Shown here: positions 33,188 to 40,881 of the stretch, one piece after another | Layout: each line of letters starts with the position of its first letter | Numbering within the stretch: position 1 is the first letter of the stretch | Assembly: GCF_007673775.1 (NCBI RefSeq) | Contig: NZ_VEAF01000005.1 | Location: 124,001 to 188,000 of the forward strand | Reading direction: 5' to 3' | DNA: 64,000 nucleotides | Source of the DNA: Curtobacterium sp. 9128 | Lineage (GTDB): Bacteria > Actinomycetota > Actinomycetes > Actinomycetales > Microbacteriaceae | Notes under the pieces: generated by a model | Databases searched by the model: none | Told to the model about the DNA's origin: nothing | Seen by the model: only the letters and a program-made list of their open reading frames with translations | Position numbers and translations under genes: made by a program

Positions 33188-34717
33188 ATGCGTCTCGTCA
33201 GGCCGCTCCGGCTGCTCTCGCTCCGGTCGCGGATCACGATCGGGTCGACGGCGATCGCCGCGGTCGTCATCGTGCTGCTCGTCCTGGTCATGCGCTTCCA
33301 GGTCGTCAGCGTGGTCGCCTCGGCCACCAGGACGCTGCTCGACGCCGACGCCGACCCGTACGTGGCCACGCTCGAGGTGGACAGCCAGCCCCGGCTGTCC
33401 CCGCCGGCGAACGGCCAACTCGTGGCGGTCGTCTCACCCACCGGTGACATCCAGATCTCCAGCATGCCGACCCGGGTCGAGCGTGCCCTCGGCAGCCTGA
33501 CCTCGACGAAGGCCGGCACGTCGGTCATCGACGTCTCCGGCTCCCAGTACCGGGTCGTCATCGAACACCCGGTGAACCAGGCCGGCCGGTGGACGGTCGT
33601 CGCCGCGCGCAACTCGCAGGCCGAGGAGATCGTCGTCGACGACCTCACGACCACCCTGTCGGTGACCGGCCTGGCCATCCTGGTCGCGTTCGGCGTGGCG
33701 TCGTGGGCGCTCGCCACCGCGTCGCTGCGACCTGTGAACCGGATGCGCCGTGAGGCCGAGCGGCTCTCCGTCGCCCCGGAACGGGCGGAGCTGCCGGTCG
33801 GCCCAGCACAGGACGAACTCGCCTCGCTCGCGACGACGCTCAACGCGTTCCTGGCGCGGACACGGCAGGTGACGGAGCGGGAGCGGCAGATGGTCTCCGA
33901 CGCCAGTCACGAGCTCCGGACGCCGCTCGCGATCCTCACCACCCAGCTCGACCTCGCCTCGCTCGACGGCGACGACGCCGAGGCCCTCGCCGCCCACATC
34001 GAGCGGGCGAAGAACAGCGTCGCCCGACTGTCACGGCTGGCGAACGACCTGCTGACGCTGTCCCGCATCGAGGAGTCCGAACGTCGCTCCGAGGACGGCG
34101 AGCGCACGACGGCGACCACCTGGTCCGACCTCGGCGACGAGGTGATGTCCGCGGTCGACCGGGTCCGGATGATCGCGGGCACGAAGGACATCACGGTGGA
34201 CTTCGACCTCGAGGGCCCGGTCGGCAGCGGCTCCGTGGGCGGCGGCGGCACAGGCGGCGGCAGCGGTTCCGCCGGTGGCGGCTCGGACAGCGGTGGTGCA
34301 TCCGGTCCCGACGCCGACACGGCGGAGCCGCGGTACGGTCTCGACACCGGCGCCATGGCGCAGCTCGTCACGAACATCGCCGGCAACGCGGTCGCCGCGC
34401 TGCCCCGCGGTGGCGGCATCCTCGTGACGTGGCGGAGCAGCCCGGGCTTCGGCGAGCTCCAGGTCACCGACGACGGGCCCGGCGTGCCGGAGTCGTTCGT
34501 CCCGGTGGCGTTCGACCGTTTCACCCGCCCCGACGAGGCCAGGAAGTCCCGGCCGAACCCCGACCCGGCGACCGGCGGGATCCCGTTGCCCGGCGGCTCC
34601 GGCCTCGGCCTGGCGATCGTGCGGGCGATCGCCGAACAGGCGGGAGGCACGGCGTCCCTCCGCAACGTCCGCTCCGGTGGCCTCGAGGTCACCGTGCGCG
34701 TCCCCGAGGTGCGCTGA
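33188..34717 (+). CDS. Sensor histidine kinase
   Basis: This is a 509-residue membrane kinase. Transmembrane helices lie at about 19-37 and 160-178 and flank an extracytoplasmic sensor of about 120 residues. A HAMP-like region follows, then the phospho-acceptor His241 in SDASHELRTPLAILTTQLD, the N box LVTNIAGNAVAAL (Asn396/400), G1 DDGPGVPE, and G2 GGSGLGLAIV. Residues 343-380 are an unusual Gly/Ser-rich insertion within the ATP-binding domain. It starts 20 nt after the response regulator, so the two form an operon. The signal is unknown. Confidence 0.95.
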   Translation: MRLVRPLRLLSLRSRITIGSTAIAAVVIVLLVLVMRFQVVSVVASATRTLLDADADPYVATLEVDSQPRLSPPANGQLVAVVSPTGDIQISSMPTRVERALGSLTSTKAGTSVIDVSGSQYRVVIEHPVNQAGRWTVVAARNSQAEEIVVDDLTTTLSVTGLAILVAFGVASWALATASLRPVNRMRREAERLSVAPERAELPVGPAQDELASLATTLNAFLARTRQVTERERQMVSDASHELRTPLAILTTQLDLASLDGDDAEALAAHIERAKNSVARLSRLANDLLTLSRIEESERRSEDGERTTATTWSDLGDEVMSAVDRVRMIAGTKDITVDFDLEGPVGSGSVGGGGTGGGSGSAGGGSDSGGASGPDADTAEPRYGLDTGAMAQLVTNIAGNAVAALPRGGGILVTWRSSPGFGELQVTDDGPGVPESFVPVAFDRFTRPDEARKSRPNPDPATGGIPLPGGSGLGLAIVRAIAEQAGGTASLRNVRSGGLEVTVRVPEVR

Positions 34718-34802
34718 CGCGGTGCTCGGCTGCTGCTGCGGCTGCGGCTGCGGCTGGCCCGCGCGGCTGCCGCTGTGCGCCGCGGCTGCGGCTGCGCGCC
34801 GA

Positions 34803-34848
34803 GATCCGGACACAGCACCGGGTTCGTCCGCGGTGCTGTGTCCGGATC
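34803..34848. terminator. Bidirectional terminator between the kinase gene and dnaE2
   Basis: Perfect 18-bp arms 34803-34820 and 34831-34848 (GATCCGGACACAGCACCG and complement) enclose a 10-nt loop between convergent genes. It is preceded at 34729-34765 by a CTGCGG-rich microsatellite-like stretch. Confidence 0.8.
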
Positions 34849-34873
34849 CCGGTGCCGCGGCATCGGTGGCCGC

Positions 34874-37800
34874 TCACTGGAAGTCCCGGGAGCGGGTGCG
34901 CACCGCGAGCGGCAGGTGCTCGATGCGGTCCGCGACCACGTTGACCACGCCGTCGGGTGACCGCTCGAGGATGCCCCGCACGACGACCGCCGGCGACTCC
35001 CGGGCGACGCGCCGGTAGCGCCCCCACACCCCGACGCTGCAGATCACGTTCACCAGGCCGGTCTCGTCCTCGACGTTGAGGAACGTGATGCCGGACGCGG
35101 TGGCCGGGCGCTGCCGGTGGGTGACGATCCCGCCGACCTCGATGCGCCGCCCGGTCTCCGCTGTGGCGAGGTCCTCGACGCTGAGCACCCGACGTGCCCT
35201 GAGGTCTCCGCGCATGTGCTGCACGGGGTGCCCGTCCGTCGACATCCCCGTCGACCACATGTCCGCGATGAGGACGTCACCGCTGGTCATCTGCCCGAAC
35301 AGCGGCGGCTGGACGACGACCTGCGTGTCCGGGAGCTGGTCGGGACGCTCGGCAGCGGCCTGCGCCGCGGACCACATCCCTCCGCGGCGGTCGACACCGA
35401 AGGGTGCGAACGCGTCGGCGGCGGCGAGTGCCTCGAGCTGCGCCGTGGTCAGGCCGACCCGGCGCGCGAGGTCGGACATGTCGGCGAACGGCCCGTGCGC
35501 GTCCCGCTCGGCGACGATCCGCTCGGCGCTCTTCCGTCCGAGCGAGGCGACCTCGGCGAGCCCGAGCCGCACGGCGAACGCCGCATCGCGGCGGTGGTCC
35601 GCGGTGTCGTCGGATCGGGCCTTGTCGAACGGGAGCACGGGCGGCTGTTCCGGGTCGAGGCAGGCGTCGTCCCCGGCGTGGGCGGTCCTCCGCTCGGCGT
35701 CGGGCAGCGGCTCGAGCGTCGCGTCGACGCCGGAGCGCAGGATGTCCGGCCGGAGCACCGTGACGCCGTGCCGCCTGGCGTCGGCGACGAGGGTCTGCGG
35801 CGAGTAGAACCCCATCGGCTGTGCCCGGAGCAGGGCCGCGAGGAACGCCCCCGGGTAGTGCAGCCGCATCCAGGCGCTGGCGTAGACGATCAACGCGAAG
35901 CTGATCGAGTGGCTCTCCGCGAAGCCGAAGTTCGCGAACGCCTGGATCTTCGCGTAGATCGCGTCGGCGTCCGCGCCGTGGATGCCGTTGTCGGCCATGC
36001 CGGCGTAGAGCTTGTCCCGGAGCCGGTCGATCTTCTCGTGACCGCGCTTGGAGCCCATGGCCCGGCGCAGCAGGTCGGCGTCGTCCCCGGAGCAGTTGCC
36101 GACGGCGATCGCCATCTGCATGAGCTGCTCCTGGAACAGCGGCACCCCGAGCGTACGTTCGAGGACCGGCTCGAGCGAGGGGTGCATGTACGTGATCGGT
36201 TCCTCGCCGGTGCGGCGGCGGATGTACGGGTGCACCGCGCCGCCCTGGATCGGACCGGGGCGGACCAGCGCCACCTCGATCACGAGGTCGTAGAACCGCC
36301 GCGGGAGCAGCCGGGGCAACGTGCCCATCTGCGCGCGGGACTCGACCTGGAACACCCCGATCGTGTCCGCGCGGCAGAGCTGGTCGTAGACGCCCTGTTC
36401 CTCCTTCGGGATGGAGTGCATCTCCCAGCGCTCCCCGCAGTGGTCGGCGGCGAGGTCGAACGAGTACTGCAGCGCTGCGAGCATGCCGAGCCCGAGCATG
36501 TCGAACTTCACGAGCCCCATGTACGCGCAGTCGTCCTTGTCCCACTGCAGGACCGTGCGGCCGTCCATTCTGGCGTGCTCGATCGGCACGACCTCGCCCA
36601 CCGGGCGGTCGGTGAGCACCATGCCGCCCGAGTGGATGCCGAGGTGCCGAGGGAAGCCCAGGACGTCGCTGGCGAGCCCGACGACCGCCGGGGGGATGTC
36701 GTGGTCCTGGCTCTCGGTCACCGATCCCCAGCGCTCGACCTGCTTCGACCAGGCGTCCTGCTGACCGGGACTGTGGCCGAGCGCCTTGGCCATGTCGCGG
36801 ACGGCGCCCTTCGGTCGGTAGGTGATCACGTTCGCGACCTGTGCCGCGTTGTACCGGCCGTACTTGTCGTAGACGTACTGGATGACCTCTTCGCGCCGGT
36901 CGGAGTCGAAGTCGACGTCGATGTCCGGCTCCTCGTCGCGCATCGCCGACAGGAAGCGCTCGAAGGGCAGCCCGTACCGGATCGAGTCCACCGCGGTGAT
37001 CTCGAGCAGGTAGCAGACCGCCGAGTTGGCCGCCGAGCCGCGCCCCTGACAGAGGATCCCGCGGCTCCTGGCGTACTGCACCATGTCCCGCACGATCAGG
37101 AAGTACCCGGGGAAGTTCTTGTCCTCGATCACGGCCAGCTCGCGTTCGATGCGCTGCCGCTTGTGCGGGTCGACCCCGTCCGCGCTCCCCGGGTACAGCC
37201 GACGAGCCCCGTCCCAGGTGAGCTCGCGGAGCCACGACATCGCGGTGTGCCCGTCGGGGACGTCGATGTCCGGCAGCCCGGGCTTGGCCGTCCGCAGCTG
37301 GAACCCGAGCTCGTCGGCGAGCGTCACGCTGTACTCGACGGCCCCCGGGTACCTGGCGAACCGCCTGGTCATCTCGGCCCCGGAGCGCAGGTGTGCCGAG
37401 TCGGCCGCCGGCAGCCAACCGTCGATCTCGTCGAGGCTGCGCCGGGCACGCACCGCCGCGAGTGCGGTGGCCACCGGGAACCGGTCCGGGGTGGCGTAGT
37501 GCACGTTGCCGGTGGCGACGACGGGCAGCGCGTGCCGACCGGCGATCGCCGCGAGGACGTCGTTGCGGGCGCTGTCGAGCGGGTCGCCGTGGTCGAGCAG
37601 CTCCACGACCACGTTGCCCGTCCCGAAGCGGTCGAGGAGCGCCCGCACCGCGTGCTCCGCGGCGGTCTCCCCGCCCTGCTCCAGCGCCTGCCGCACGGTG
37701 CCCTTCCGACAGCCCGTGAGCACACGCCAGTGGCCGTCCGCGCGGGCAGCCAGGTCGTCGAGGTCGTACCGCGGACGCCCCTTCTCGGAACCGGCGGCGA

Positions 37801-38296
37801 GGTGCGCGCTCGTGACGGCGCCCGCGAGCCGGTGGTAGCCGTCCTGACCGTCGGCGAGCAGCAGCAGGTGCGTGCCCTCGGGGTCGGGCACACCGTTCTG
37901 CGGCTCCGTGAGCCCCAGGGACAGCTCGGTGCCGTACACGGTGCCGACGGTGGGGTACGCCTCGGCCACCTCGGCCATCCGGGCAGCGCCGTAGAAGCCG
38001 TCGTGGTCGGTGAGCGCGAGGGCGTGCAGCTGCAGCCGGGCTGCCTCTTCGAAGAGGTGCTCCGGCTGGCTCGCGCCGTCGAGGAAGCTGAAGGTCGAGT
38101 GCGCGTGCAGCTCGGCGTACGGCACCGCCGGCGGCCCCTCGGACGGAACCGTGTCCGTCGGGACGTACGGCGCACGCTTCCGCGACCACGCCGGACTGTC
38201 GCCACCGTCACCGTCGTTGGTGGACCCGGGGCTCCGCTTGTCGGACAGCGCACGTTCGAACTCCGACCACGGGATGGGTGGGTTGCTGTAGCCCAT
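34874..38296 (-). CDS. dnaE2: Error-prone DNA polymerase III alpha subunit, DnaE2
   Basis: This 1140-residue C-family polymerase begins with a PHP domain (YAELHAHSTFSFLDGASQPEHL, LALTDHDGFYG). It continues with the palm catalytic region GRGSAANSAVCYLLEIT and EEPDIDVDFDSDRREEVIQYVYDKYG, and VKFDMLGLGMLAALQ. After VRPGPIQGGAVHPYIRRR come the helix-hairpin-helix region and a C-terminal OB fold (GGIVTHRQRPATASGITFLNVEDETG). DnaE2 acts with ImuA and ImuB as the SOS-induced translesion mutasome. It lacks the longer C-terminus of replicative DnaE1. Start ATG 38296 follows GGGGGAG. It lies 13 nt after the imuB stop, so it is in the same operon under the LexA boxes. Confidence 0.95.
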   Translation of the reverse strand: MGYSNPPIPWSEFERALSDKRSPGSTNDGDGGDSPAWSRKRAPYVPTDTVPSEGPPAVPYAELHAHSTFSFLDGASQPEHLFEEAARLQLHALALTDHDGFYGAARMAEVAEAYPTVGTVYGTELSLGLTEPQNGVPDPEGTHLLLLADGQDGYHRLAGAVTSAHLAAGSEKGRPRYDLDDLAARADGHWRVLTGCRKGTVRQALEQGGETAAEHAVRALLDRFGTGNVVVELLDHGDPLDSARNDVLAAIAGRHALPVVATGNVHYATPDRFPVATALAAVRARRSLDEIDGWLPAADSAHLRSGAEMTRRFARYPGAVEYSVTLADELGFQLRTAKPGLPDIDVPDGHTAMSWLRELTWDGARRLYPGSADGVDPHKRQRIERELAVIEDKNFPGYFLIVRDMVQYARSRGILCQGRGSAANSAVCYLLEITAVDSIRYGLPFERFLSAMRDEEPDIDVDFDSDRREEVIQYVYDKYGRYNAAQVANVITYRPKGAVRDMAKALGHSPGQQDAWSKQVERWGSVTESQDHDIPPAVVGLASDVLGFPRHLGIHSGGMVLTDRPVGEVVPIEHARMDGRTVLQWDKDDCAYMGLVKFDMLGLGMLAALQYSFDLAADHCGERWEMHSIPKEEQGVYDQLCRADTIGVFQVESRAQMGTLPRLLPRRFYDLVIEVALVRPGPIQGGAVHPYIRRRTGEEPITYMHPSLEPVLERTLGVPLFQEQLMQMAIAVGNCSGDDADLLRRAMGSKRGHEKIDRLRDKLYAGMADNGIHGADADAIYAKIQAFANFGFAESHSISFALIVYASAWMRLHYPGAFLAALLRAQPMGFYSPQTLVADARRHGVTVLRPDILRSGVDATLEPLPDAERRTAHAGDDACLDPEQPPVLPFDKARSDDTADHRRDAAFAVRLGLAEVASLGRKSAERIVAERDAHGPFADMSDLARRVGLTTAQLEALAAADAFAPFGVDRRGGMWSAAQAAAERPDQLPDTQVVVQPPLFGQMTSGDVLIADMWSTGMSTDGHPVQHMRGDLRARRVLSVEDLATAETGRRIEVGGIVTHRQRPATASGITFLNVEDETGLVNVICSVGVWGRYRRVARESPAVVVRGILERSPDGVVNVVADRIEHLPLAVRTRSRDFQ

Positions 38297-38309
38297 CAGG
38301 CTCCCCCGT

Positions 38310-39929
38310 TCACGTCGCCACCGCTTCGGCCCACCAGCGGTGGTCCGCCAGCACGAGGTACCAGGCACGCCCCTCGGCGTCCACGAGCTGCAACCGGTGC
38401 AGCCGCCGGCCACCGGCCTCCCACCAGCGCACCACGAGCGGCCACGGTCCTGCCCATGCGGTGACGGATGCGAACCGACCACCGCGGTCCGCCTCGGCGC
38501 GGAACCGCTCGGGGACACCGGTGAGTGCACCGCGGTCGTCCACGTCGACGCTCCCGCCGTCGGACGCCACCACGTCCACCGGACGCGGACGCTCGAGCAC
38601 CGTCGCCGGGGGCGGACCCGGCAGCCGGCCGGGCCACGGCCGGTCCCGCAGCGACGCGAGGTCGGCGGCCGGGGCGTCGCCCCACGGCACGAGCACCACC
38701 CGCTCGGACAGGGTCCGCCCGCCGCCGATCCGCGGCGTCACCACGCCGTCGTGTCCGACCATGCCCTGCACCCGGGCGAGTGCGTGGTGGACGCGTTCGT
38801 CCGGCCCGGAGCCCCAGAGCCCGTGCTCGTGGTTGGCCATGGCGTCGACCGCCACCGGCTCGAGCACGACCGAGGTCACCGGCGCCTCGAGCCCGGTCGG
38901 GTCGACACCGCCGGCGAGCTGCCAGCGCACCCGGTCGACCACGTCGGCGGCGTCGAACCAGCGGGGGTGCGCCCACGTGCGCTCGAGCAGGATGTCCCGC
39001 TCGTCGACGATGCCGACCCGGATCGTGGTCGCGACGAGCCCCGCGGCGCGGAGCCGAGAGGCGAAGTCGTCGGCCGTGCGCCGGAACGCGAACGCGATCT
39101 GGTCAGCGCGGTCGAGCGGCGGCTCGAACACCGCCTCGACCTGGAGTTCGGGCGGGACCGGTCGTGACGCGATCTCCCGCGGATCGCGCCCGCCGGCGAG
39201 CCGGTGCAGGAACGCGCCGGCGACGCCGAACCGGTCGCGGACCTGCTCGTCGGTGAACGCGGCGAACTCCCCGAGCGTGGCGATGCCGAGCCGTCCGAGC
39301 ACCATCGCGAGGTCGGCGTCGCCGAGCACACCGAGCGGCAGGTCGGCGAGGAACGCCGCCGACCCGTCCACCGGCACGACACGGACGCGTTCCCCGGGTC
39401 GGACCGGCCGGGCGCGTGCGGCCTGTTCCGCGGCGAAGGGCGTGTCCGCCACCCCGGCCCGGACGGCGGGGGCGCCGTGGTCGGCCGCGATGCCCGCCAG
39501 GGTCGCCGCCGCCGCGCGCTCACCGCCGTAGTAGCGCGCTGGACCGCGGGATCGCAGGGCGACCGTGCCGGGGCGCAGGACCTCGACCCCGGGGACGGCG
39601 GCCTCGATCGCGCGGATCACCGGTTCGAACGCACGGTGGTCGAGTCCGTCGTCGTAGGGCTGCACGACGAGCTCCGGGCAGCGCGCCTGGGCTTCCCGGA
39701 CGCGGAGACCGCGCACGACCCCCTGCTGTCGGGCCGAGGCCGAACTGGCGAAGACGAGCCCCTTGGCCACCACCGCGAACGGCTGCTCCGGCGGGGAACC
39801 GGCGGCACGAGCCGCGGCGATGACCGGCCAGTCCGGGCACCACAGCACGATGGTCCGGGTCGGTGGCGGCTCGGGCAGTGCGCCCCCACGGACGAGCGCG
39901 TCCGCGCGGACGCGCGCGTGCCCGATCAC
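38310..39929 (-). CDS. imuB: ImuB, Y-family polymerase-like mutasome protein
   Basis: The 539-residue protein carries TRTIVLWCPDWPVIAAARAAG at its N-terminus, the characteristic opening of ImuB. It is followed by GLVFASSASARQQGVVRGLRVREAQARCPEL and a Y-family thumb/little-finger region (LGIATLGEFAAFTDEQVRDRFG, LQVEAVFEPPLDRADQIAFAFRR). Active-site acidic residues of true Y-family polymerases are not evident, consistent with the non-catalytic adaptor role known for ImuB. It links DnaE2 and ImuA to the beta clamp. The start is GTG 39929, which overlaps the stop of a 24-codon mini-ORF (GTGA) created by duplication of the imuA/imuB junction. Confidence 0.9.
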   Translation of the reverse strand: MIGHARVRADALVRGGALPEPPPTRTIVLWCPDWPVIAAARAAGSPPEQPFAVVAKGLVFASSASARQQGVVRGLRVREAQARCPELVVQPYDDGLDHRAFEPVIRAIEAAVPGVEVLRPGTVALRSRGPARYYGGERAAAATLAGIAADHGAPAVRAGVADTPFAAEQAARARPVRPGERVRVVPVDGSAAFLADLPLGVLGDADLAMVLGRLGIATLGEFAAFTDEQVRDRFGVAGAFLHRLAGGRDPREIASRPVPPELQVEAVFEPPLDRADQIAFAFRRTADDFASRLRAAGLVATTIRVGIVDERDILLERTWAHPRWFDAADVVDRVRWQLAGGVDPTGLEAPVTSVVLEPVAVDAMANHEHGLWGSGPDERVHHALARVQGMVGHDGVVTPRIGGGRTLSERVVLVPWGDAPAADLASLRDRPWPGRLPGPPPATVLERPRPVDVVASDGGSVDVDDRGALTGVPERFRAEADRGGRFASVTAWAGPWPLVVRWWEAGGRRLHRLQLVDAEGRAWYLVLADHRWWAEAVAT

Positions 39930-40009
39930 GACGCCACCCCCGGACGGACGAGACCGCCCAGCGCCGGACCGCCAGCGCGGCGGCGCGCGTGCCCGATCAC
40001 GACGCCACC
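39913..40009 (-). repeat. Duplicated imuA/imuB junction (26-bp direct repeats, 71-bp offset)
   Basis: The 26-bp segments 39913-39938 and 39984-40009 are identical. Each contains, on the minus strand, a GTGATCGGGCACGCGCG start region preceded by GGTGGCGTC. The 71-nt offset is not a multiple of three, so the second copy puts imuB into a new frame relative to the first GTG. Confidence 0.85.
39926..40000 (-). CDS. Mini-ORF (24 codons) between imuA and imuB
   Basis: GTG at 40000-39998 overlaps the imuA TGA (39999-39997). The frame reads VIGHARRRAGGPALGGLVRPGVAS and ends with TGA at 39928-39926, overlapping the imuB GTG at 39929. It begins like ImuB (VIGHAR) and ends like ImuA (RPVAVAS versus RPGVAS). 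Thus it is a relic of a tandem duplication of the gene junction. It may relay terminating ribosomes from imuA to imuB. Whether it is translated is unknown. Confidence 0.5.
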   Translation of the reverse strand: MIGHARRRAGGPALGGLVRPGVAS

Positions 40010-40794
40010 GCCACGGGCCGGAACCCCCGCGAGTCGCCGGGGAGCGCCACCGGCGTGGGCACCGCAGCACGCACGACACCGTCCGCCGCCGGCAGCAGCA
40101 GCTCGGCGCTGACGGGACGCACCGCCCCGGCACGCCCGGTCGCGGTGACCGTGGCACGCCGCTCCGTCAGGTGTCCGTGCCCCTGCCCGATGCCGGTCCA
40201 CGACGACGAGGACACCCGGAGCGTGACGTCGGCCCCCGGCCAGGAGCCGAGCGCGACGAGGGCTCCCCCACGCTGCCGGAGCCGGGCGGACAGCCGGGCG
40301 ACGTCACCGGGCACGACCCGACCGAGCGGACGGGTGAGGACGATCTGCGCCACGTCGGCCATCGCGGCGGTGACCGCGAGCCACTGGTCGCCCGGGTCGG
40401 GGACGAGCACGAGTCGTTCGAGGTCGATGCCCGCCGCCGCCGCGGCTTCCACCCCGAAGGACGGCACGCCGACCACCGCGCACCAGGCCCCGGCCGCCGA
40501 CGCCGCCTGCAGCATCGTCATCGCCAGCAGCACGGACTCCGGCACGGCGTAGGTCCCGCCGACGCGGATGGCCCCACCGGGCAGCAGCGGTTCGAGTGCG
40601 GCGGCCGTCGGGAGCCCGACGGTGTCGACGCGGGTGGCTTCCATGTCGGCGACGCGTGCACGCAACGACGTGATCCGGTCGAGGGCCGCGCGGGCGTCGG
40701 CCAGGTGGTCGGCTGCGCCGTTCCGGGCAGGGGCACTCCGCCCGGGTCGCTCTGCGCGGGACCCGGGCGACCGGAGTGTCGCCGCCGTCTGCAT
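39997..40794 (-). CDS. imuA: ImuA-like (RecA-related) mutasome protein
   Basis: The 265-residue protein is a divergent RecA-like ATPase relative: SLRARVADMEATRVD, LEPLLPGGAIRVGGTYAVPESVLLAMTMLQAASAAGAWCAVVGVPSFGVEAAAAAGIDLERLVLVPDPGDQWLAV. This resembles the RecA core, but the Walker A lysine/serine is not obvious. ImuA works with ImuB and DnaE2 in damage-induced mutagenesis. ATG 40794 was chosen because longer in-frame options start inside LexA boxes. A TTGACA -35 and a GAACAT -10 end exactly 6 nt before it. First gene of the imuA-imuB-dnaE2 operon. Confidence 0.85.
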   Translation of the reverse strand: MQTAATLRSPGSRAERPGRSAPARNGAADHLADARAALDRITSLRARVADMEATRVDTVGLPTAAALEPLLPGGAIRVGGTYAVPESVLLAMTMLQAASAAGAWCAVVGVPSFGVEAAAAAGIDLERLVLVPDPGDQWLAVTAAMADVAQIVLTRPLGRVVPGDVARLSARLRQRGGALVALGSWPGADVTLRVSSSSWTGIGQGHGHLTERRATVTATGRAGAVRPVSAELLLPAADGVVRAAVPTPVALPGDSRGFRPVAVAS

Positions 40795-40800
40795 GCCCTC

Positions 40801-40829
40801 ATGTTCGAACACGTGTTCGATCATGTCAA
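40801..40829 (-). promoter_or_regulatory. LexA-controlled promoter of imuA-imuB-dnaE2
   Basis: On the minus strand a consensus TTGACA (40829-40824) is separated by 17 nt from GAACAT (40806-40801), which ends 6 nt before ATG 40794. The proximal LexA box occupies the spacer, so LexA binding would block RNA polymerase directly. Confidence 0.75.
40805..40820. promoter_or_regulatory. SOS (LexA) box, proximal
   Basis: The 16-bp perfect palindrome TCGAACACGTGTTCGA matches the actinobacterial/Gram-positive LexA consensus TCGAAC-N4-GTTCGA. It lies between the -35 and -10 of the imuA promoter. Confidence 0.92.
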
Positions 40830-40858
40830 CCCGGTCTGACATTCGGTGGACAACCGTA

Positions 40859-40874
40859 TCGAACACGTGTTCGA
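40859..40874. promoter_or_regulatory. SOS (LexA) box, distal
   Basis: A second identical copy of TCGAACACGTGTTCGA lies 54 bp upstream of the first and 8 bp after the pabB stop. Two boxes could allow cooperative or tighter LexA repression. Confidence 0.9.
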
Positions 40875-40881
40875 CCGGTGG

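Noticed and set aside
34729-34765. CTGCGG-rich stretch after the histidine kinase gene as a possible small gene
   Set aside because: It is a microsatellite-like low-complexity run without a plausible start and ribosome-binding site.
35117-38464. Open frame of about 1100 codons on the plus strand, opposite dnaE2
   Set aside because: Its composition is a complement artefact, and dnaE2 on the other strand has full-length domain support.
40795-40866. Longer N-terminus for imuA starting at 40866
   Set aside because: It would place coding sequence across two LexA boxes and the -35/-10 elements.
40859-40874. Distal LexA box as a regulator of pabB
   Set aside because: It lies downstream of the pabB stop, not in its promoter; control of imuA is the simpler reading.
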